Below the pieces are notes generated by a model. The model worked only from the letters and a program-made list of their open reading frames with translations. It was not told the origin of the DNA and made no database searches. From Linyphia triangularis (taxonomy: Eukaryota; Arthropoda; Arachnida; Araneae; Linyphiidae): a stretch of DNA of 64,000 nucleotides. The stretch is from the NCBI GenBank assembly GCA_963978545.1, contig OZ021722.1:7273201-7337200 (forward strand), written 5' to 3'. The translations under genes and the position numbers were made by a program. Shown here piece after piece: positions 58,197 to 64,000 of the stretch (position 1 is the stretch's first letter; each line of letters opens with the position of its first letter).

Positions 58197-59956
58197 ATTG
58201 TATTTTTAAATCCTTTATATTAACGTTGATTATGTGTGTTAGTTTGCTGACGGGGCGGAATCTGGGAACGCCTAATTAACCCCCTTGCCGTCATCCAATC
58301 GGGTTGAAACTTGGCAGATAGGTTCGGTGTTGATGGCAATTCATTCTATCAAATTTTGAGCTGTTACTGTCACAAAGTACGCTTTTACGAAATACTTATA
58401 AACCAACTTGCCGTCATCCAACCACATTGAAATAGCATTGAACCGATCCTTGATGAAACTCTTTCCTGTTGCCAAACATTTTTTTAATAAATAAATTGTA
58501 CAATTACTTTGATCAGAATAAATAAATGACATTTTAATATGAAAATATAAATTCACGTTCATTTTTAATAAATAAATTTTGAAACGTAGTTTGTCGCACA
58601 TTTTGCTGATAAAAATGTTTTTAATATCTGGGCTGTGTAAATGAATATAAAAATTGACAATGCATATAAAGGATTTTTCAAAATTTTTTTTTTGATAGAT
58701 TGTATTTTTAAATAAAATAAAAAAATAGATGTCTTTTATTTGAATTTAAATGAAAGAACAATATTTCACAAAAAAATAAATTATTATTATTATTTTTTAA
58801 TTTTTGAAAATTTAAAAATTTCTACACTTTTTATAACTGCTAAGGCTTTTTTAAATGCTAAAATTTTATTCCAAAAAATTATTTAAACTATATTATATAG
58901 GCAGCGGTTCCTAACCTTTTTAGTTGTACTGAAATAAACAGTTTTGATAAGCTTGTGTTTACTTTTTTCTGTCTTCTTTTTTCCTTTTTGCATTGTTGAT
59001 ATCAAAACATTTGATATTTTATGATATAATCATTTGCTTGCATTTGCTATCATTCTAAAACGGATTAAAAGTAAAAGTTATTTACAACATCAAATAATTT
59101 GAAAAACCTAATTGTAAATAAATAAATAAAAATAAAATTTTAAATTATTCTTTAAAAAAAAAAAAAAAAATTTTTAAAGAAAAAAACCATTTGGTTTAAA
59201 CCATGCCAAACCTGATTTTTATAATTCAAAATTATTAATTAAACTTAAATTATAGTCTGCATCTTAAATTTGTATCTAAAATAAAGGTTTTGTGTTTAAC
59301 AACTTATTTCTAAATCTCAAAAAGATTAATTTATCACCAATACTGATGAATCTAAGAGCAATATTCCATTTATTATGTAGTAAACTATTATCATTACATT
59401 ATACTGTAGGTATACATTGAATTTAAAATATAGTATCTCTCAATAAAATATTAAAATTATGTTTTGAATCTCCACATAAGTAGCAACAATTGTTTATTGT
59501 AGACATGAAAAGTAAGCCAATGAAAAAGAAGTACCGAAGAATTGTTGTAGCGGAGGATTCCGACACCAGTAGTGAAAGTGAAGGCAAGTTAATTTTTTGA
59601 GCATTCAAATTGTCACTAAATTTCTATCTGTGTTACCGTTAATTAAAATTAAAGCTCTATTGTTATTATTTTTTGTATATGTTCCGCAACTCGCATATGA
59701 TGATTTATTTGTTCCTGGATAAATTCCTCTGCATTAAATCATAAATAATAGTTGAATAATAGGGCATTTAACTAATTTCTGAAATATATTTTAAATGAAA
59801 TGTGCGCAGGAAATAAAAACGTAGTGTCTTTTTTTTTCTCTTTTATTAAACTATGCCATAAAACACTGAAAATCACATTTTAAAATACAAATAAAAATGC
59901 CCCCCCCTTAAACATAAGCTAAAAGCCAATGCGATTGCATGATAACATCCTTTCAT
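58197..59956 (+). repeat. Tandem duplication unit A (contains exon 4)
   Basis: Starts with a family C element (58197-58590) and continues through TCGGTTCCTAACC-type sequence (58903), exon 4 and GATTGCATGATAACATCC. It matches 60490-62297. Confidence 0.88.
59503..59583 (+). CDS. Exon 4, with a GC donor
   Basis: Acceptor GTTTATTGTAG ends at 59502. The 81-nt exon takes the G from exon 2 duplicate plus AC (Asp) and encodes MKSKPMKKKYRRIVVAED, SDTSSESE: a basic patch followed by an acidic-serine run that resembles CK2-type sites. It ends GAAG|GCAAGT, a textbook GC-AG donor, phase 1 out. If the donor is not used, the frame stops after GKLIF, which would make it a terminal exon. It is duplicated at 61846-61926. 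Confidence 0.6.
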
Positions 59957-60386
59957 GCCCGAAAGCAGAAAGTGCCTAAAACTGCGACGTACGTCGCAGA
60001 ACAATCTAGAGTCCTTGCAGAACAATTTTAAGTTTGGAACAAATGCCCGCGAGAGGGGACCTGGACACAAATCTTTCAGAAAACATCTTAAAGCAGCCCT
60101 TATTTCCTTGCATGGACCAACTTACCACAAACATTTTATACATAGCGGTTCTGTATCAATGTCTAAATATTTAACTTCCAAAGTCATTGATATAGTTAAA
60201 AATTTTGAATGTATGCCTTGGAAAAATAGTTTTTTTCGTCATTATCATTTTGTAATAAATGTGTAGTATTAATTTTATGAGTTTCTTCTTTTATATCATA
60301 CTGGATATTTTTAAAAAATGTCTGCAGAACATTTGAGACTGTCAAAAGTCCCGTTGCAGACCATAATATATTATTCTGTTTCTGGG
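59957..60386 (+). mobile_element. Segment unique to unit A, possible transposon relic
   Basis: Absent from the end of unit B. It has a palindrome CTGCGACGTACGTCGCAG (59980-59997), TGCAGAAC words at both sides (60016, 60324) and an open frame from 59955 (MPESRKCLKLRRTSQNNLES to MPWKNSFFRHYHFVINV) that I do not recognise. It could be a fragment of a DNA transposon. Confidence 0.4.
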
Positions 60387-62297
60387 GTTAAAAGTAGGAA
60401 AATTGATCTATAAAATTGCAACTCTCATAAAGACAGCAAAAAGAAAAGATAACGTGATTCTTTGCTAAGATGGGCATCTAAACTCTTTTATTATTGTATT
60501 TTTAAATCCTTTATATTAATGTTGATTATGTGTGTTAGTTTGCCGACGGGGGCGGAATCTGCGGACGCCTAATTAACCCCCTTGCCGTCATCCAATCGGG
60601 TTGAAACTTGGCAGATAGGTTCGGTGTTGATGGCAATTCATTCTATCAAATTTTGAGGCTGTTACTGTCACAAAGTACGCTTTTACGAAATACTTATAAA
60701 CCAACTTGCCGTCATCCAACCACATTGAAATAGCATTGAACCGATCCTTGATGAAACTCTTTCCTGTTGCCGAACATTTTTTTAACAAATAAATTATACA
60801 ATTACTTTGATCAGAATAAATAAATGACATTTTAATATGAAAATATAAATTCACGTTCATTTTTAATAAATAAATTTTGAAACGTAGTTTGTCGCACATT
60901 TTGCTGATAAAAAGGTTTTTAATATCTGGGCTGTGTAAATGAATATAAAAATTGACAATGCATATAAAGGATTTTTCAAAAACTTTTTTTTGATAGATTG
61001 TATTTTTAAATAAAAAAAAAATAGATGTCTTTTATTTGAATTTAAATGAAAGAACAATATTTCACAAAAAAATAAATTATTATTATTATTTTTTAATTTT
61101 TGAAAATTTAAAAATTTCTTAAGGCTAAGGCTTTTTAAATGCTAAAATTTTATTCCAAAAAAATTATTTAAACTATATTATATAGGTAGCGGTTCCTAAC
61201 CTTTTTAGTTGTACTGAAATAAACAGTTTTGATAAGCTTGTGTTTACTTTTTTTCCGTCTTCTTTTTTCCTTTTTGCATTGTTGATATCAAAACATTTGA
61301 TATTTTATGATATAATCATTTGCTTGCATTTGCCATCATTCTAAAACTGTTACATTTTCAATAAATTCCTTTTGAAAAAGATATCTTTGGAATGAAAAAC
61401 TTTGGATTAAAAGTAAAAGTTATTTACAGCATCAAATAATTTGAAAAACCTAATTGTAAATAAATAAATAAAAATAAAATTTTATATTATTCTTTAAAAA
61501 AAAATTTTTTTTTTTTTTAAAGAAAAAAACCATTTGGTTTAAACCATGCCAAACCTGATTTTTATAATTCAAAATTATTAATTAAACTTAAATTATAGTC
61601 TGCATCTTAAATTTGTATCTAAAATAAAGGTTTTGTGTTTAACAACTTATTTCTAAATCTCAAAAATATTAATTTATCACCATTACTGATGAATCTAAGA
61701 GCAATATTCCATTTATTATGTAGTAAACTATTATCATTACATTATACTGTAGGTATACATTGAATTTAAAATATAGTATCTCTCAATAAAATATTAAAAT
61801 TATGTTTTGAATCTCCACATAAGTAGCAACAATTGTTTATTGTAGACATGAAAAGTAAGCCAATGAAAAAGAAGTACCGAAGAATTGTTGTAGCGGAGGA
61901 TTCCGACACCAGCAGTGAAAGTGAAGGCAAGTTAACTTTTTGAGCATTCAAATTGTCACTAAATTTCTATCTGTGTTACCGTTAATTAAAATTAAAGCTT
62001 TATTGTTATTATTTTTTGTATATGTTCCGCAACTCGCATATGATGATTTATTTGTTCCTGGATAAATTCCTCTGCATTAAATCATAAATAATAGTTGAAC
62101 AATAGGGCATTTAACTAATTTCTGAAATATATTTTAAATGAAATGTGTGCAGGAAATAAAAACGTAGTGTCTTTTTTTTCTCTTTTATTAAACTATGCCA
62201 TAAAACACTGAAAATCACATTTTAAAATACAAATAAAAATGCCCCCCTTAAACATAAGCTAAAAGCCAATGCGATTGCATGATAACATCCTTTCATG
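60387..62297 (+). repeat. Tandem duplication unit B (contains exon 4 duplicate)
   Basis: Begins GTTAAAAGTAGGAAAATTGA, as at 57475 and 47083, includes a family C element (60490-60880) and exon 4 duplicate. It ends CATCCTTTCATG, where unit A continues into its private segment. Confidence 0.88.
61846..61926 (+). CDS. Exon 4 duplicate
   Basis: Identical in encoded protein to 59503-59583; the only change is AGT to AGC (Ser). Splice signals are the same: TTTATTGTAG acceptor and AAG|GCAAGT donor. As an 81-nt phase 1-1 exon it can follow exon 4 in frame. Unspliced readthrough would give GKLTF and a stop. The next exon was not found with confidence. Confidence 0.6.
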
Positions 62298-62449
62298 TGT
62301 CATTAACCAATGTCCTGTTTAGACTGCGATATAGGCAAACAAAGTAATACTTGTTCTCTACAAAACAGTGACATCACAACTTTGAGCCACCTGGCTATGA
62401 ATTCGTAATCATGCAGCAGAATCCTTAAAAGTCCTTAAGAACTATTTAT

Positions 62450-62650
62450 TTTTTACTTTCAATTACCCATATTTTTACATAGGGTAATAAAAGTGTAGCA
62501 TTCGGTTTAAAAAAAAAAAGTGATTTTTTTTTTTACACCAGGGGGCTCCGCCCTTGCTCGCTAACGCTTGCCAACCCCCAAATGCGCTCGCATTGGAGAT
62601 CGCTGCACAATCTCCAAAGGTCCCCTTATCGGTGACCCCCTACCTTGGCT
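62450..62650 (+). mobile_element. Family B left end next to a GC-rich transposon end
   Basis: CTTTCAATTACCCATATTTT and ACATAGGGTAATAAAAG form the family B terminal palindrome, followed by poly(A)/poly(T). Then CCAGGGGGCTCCGCCCTTGC, ACGCTTGCCAACCCCC and a CTCGCATTGGAGATCG block: a GC-rich, hairpin-prone sequence unlike its surroundings, probably the end of another DNA element. Confidence 0.5.
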
Positions 62651-63942
62651 GCGTATTGATCACACCAAAGAAATAGAATAGCTGGGGATTTTTAACGCAA
62701 TTCCTGTGATTCACTCATGAATTGGTGCCTTTGGTTTGCCTCTCTACCTTCATGTTGTTGATGTTATTGAATTATGAATGACAACTTCGATTACCATTTA
62801 CATGCCTTTAACTTAACCAGAGAGTTTTGTATTATTCTGCTCCCCAGGGCCCAATGCAGAAATCGAATAGGTAATTGACATTTTCGATTATCTTTGAGAT
62901 GAAAAATTGAAAACGGAAATAATAAAATGTTGCAACAAGCACAATTAACACAAAAACAAAACTCATAAATTAAACACAAAATAAATATTGGTACACAAGC
63001 AGTAACAGATGCTAATTGCGACTTTTTGCTTGGCAACTACAAGAATGCACCAAGCGCAATAGAAAGAAATTTTTTAATATTAACGAACACGCATTTAGTG
63101 TAACGCTCAGAAAATAAGAAAATCATTGGCGTTACAGGATGCCAACAAAAATTTAAATACTTTTGTATACACACACAAAATATAATGAGATTGTTTAATA
63201 TTCCCGTTACTTACAAATTATTCCTTTTCCAATTTTGAAAACCGAAACTGTAACCAAAATGCAGGTTTAGCAGTAAAAAAATGAAATGAAAGTATCTTAA
63301 CTGACACATATCAGCAAATTAATTCAATAAAATTGCCCCTACATTGACGAGATCCCACAAGAACTACTCCCCTTCACTGTTATAATACATGACTTGCAGT
63401 CGTTTTAGTAAATTATAGCAAATTAGTGGTTAGCTGTATTACTTTAGTTTCGAATCTCTCTATATTAAAAAAAAAGTAAGGAACCGGTGTGTTGTCACTA
63501 ACGTATCTCTTTAACTGTTGCACGGTGAACTGTGAAATTTTTAACACAAGCAGATTTTCTCTCTAGCTCACCATGTATTATCGCAAAATGGCTAAATTTT
63601 AATTAGTTTTTTTTTTTTTAAATAGTACGCCCATCCTCAAATCAATAAATAGCATTTGTTGATCAAAATTTAACGAGGATTGCTAACTAAATGCCTACAA
63701 AAACAAAAATCATTAACAATAGAGCCACTAAAAAAAAAAATCGAACATTAGAAAGTAACCAATCGCAAGTGTACAAGATATTTAGCTCCAAGTAAAGTGA
63801 AAAAGAAAAATCGTCAAAAAATTAAACATTTTAATGTGAATATCATAAAATTTTAACTTACAAAAACTAAACTAATAGAAACCGCTAACAATACAACGAA
63901 CCCAATCTTTACCCCATCCTTACTTTTTTTTAATATATATAG
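62651..63942. other. AT-rich DNA without recognised features
   Basis: No repeat shared with the rest of the window and no exon with clear signals. A small GCCCAGGGGAGCAG-like GC patch is at about 62840. Confidence 0.35.
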
Positions 63943-64000
63943 ATTCTTGAACAGCGTCCATGGTCCAGTACCACGCTACTCGCCGCCCGATTGGGAACCT
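63943..64000 (+). CDS. Possible exon start at the window edge
   Basis: After a pyrimidine tract and TATATATAG, one frame reads FLNSVHGPVPRYSPPDWEP to the end of the window, with protein-like, GC-richer codons. The incoming phase would be 2, which does not match the phase 1 output of exon 4, so it may belong to another gene or be chance. Too short to identify. Confidence 0.25.
   Translation, partial: MLEQRPWSSTTLLAARLGT

Noticed and set aside
58903..58950. SPIN-like hAT end (CAGCGGTTCCTAACC) as a complete element
   Set aside because: Only one end is seen at 47850, 58903 and 61189. No matching inverse or 8-bp duplication was found.

Overview
This window is AT-rich, intron-rich, repeat-dominated eukaryotic nuclear DNA. 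No operon, ribosome binding site, CRISPR array or rRNA is visible. An arthropod, most likely a spider, is the best guess. That is inference from the repeat types (an I-clade LINE RNase H, a tRNA-derived SINE, many hAT and piggyBac relics) and was not tested by any search.

Layout. 1-9699 is a satellite array of about 870-880 bp monomers arranged as a four-monomer higher-order repeat of about 3.5 kb. It abuts the 3' end of a Gypsy LTR retrotransposon (integrase GPY/F tail, polypurine tract, 3' LTR), and that LTR is split by an I-clade LINE fragment carrying RNase H (9700-11634). 11.6-20.5 kb holds inverted-repeat elements, a decayed hAT transposase and a 3.9 kb hAT element with an 8-bp target duplication. 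21.4-24.3 kb is a second, diverged satellite patch lying between two LTRs of the same Gypsy family. 24.3-41 kb is a mosaic of SINEs, hAT and piggyBac non-autonomous elements, microsatellites and an abundant interspersed family (B). At 29.2-29.8 kb lies a dimeric SINE whose tRNA-Asn-like head is interrupted by a near-perfect 298-bp palindrome.

The only convincing host gene is on the + strand from about 41.8 to 61.9 kb. Six short exons (41877-41902, 46366-46490, 50920-51010, 56762-56886, 59503-59583, 61846-61926) all have splice signals, and their codon phases join into one open frame. Two of the exons are duplicates: exon 2 through a segmental duplication of 42.0-47.3 kb onto 51.6-57.7 kb, and exon 4 through a tandem duplication about 2.34 kb apart. 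Both duplications preserve the reading frame. I do not recognise the protein; what can be read is basic with an acidic-serine stretch. Its introns contain many nested transposons, whose presence or absence in the two duplicates orders the events. 62.3-64 kb is mostly unexplained, with a possible coding start at the very end.
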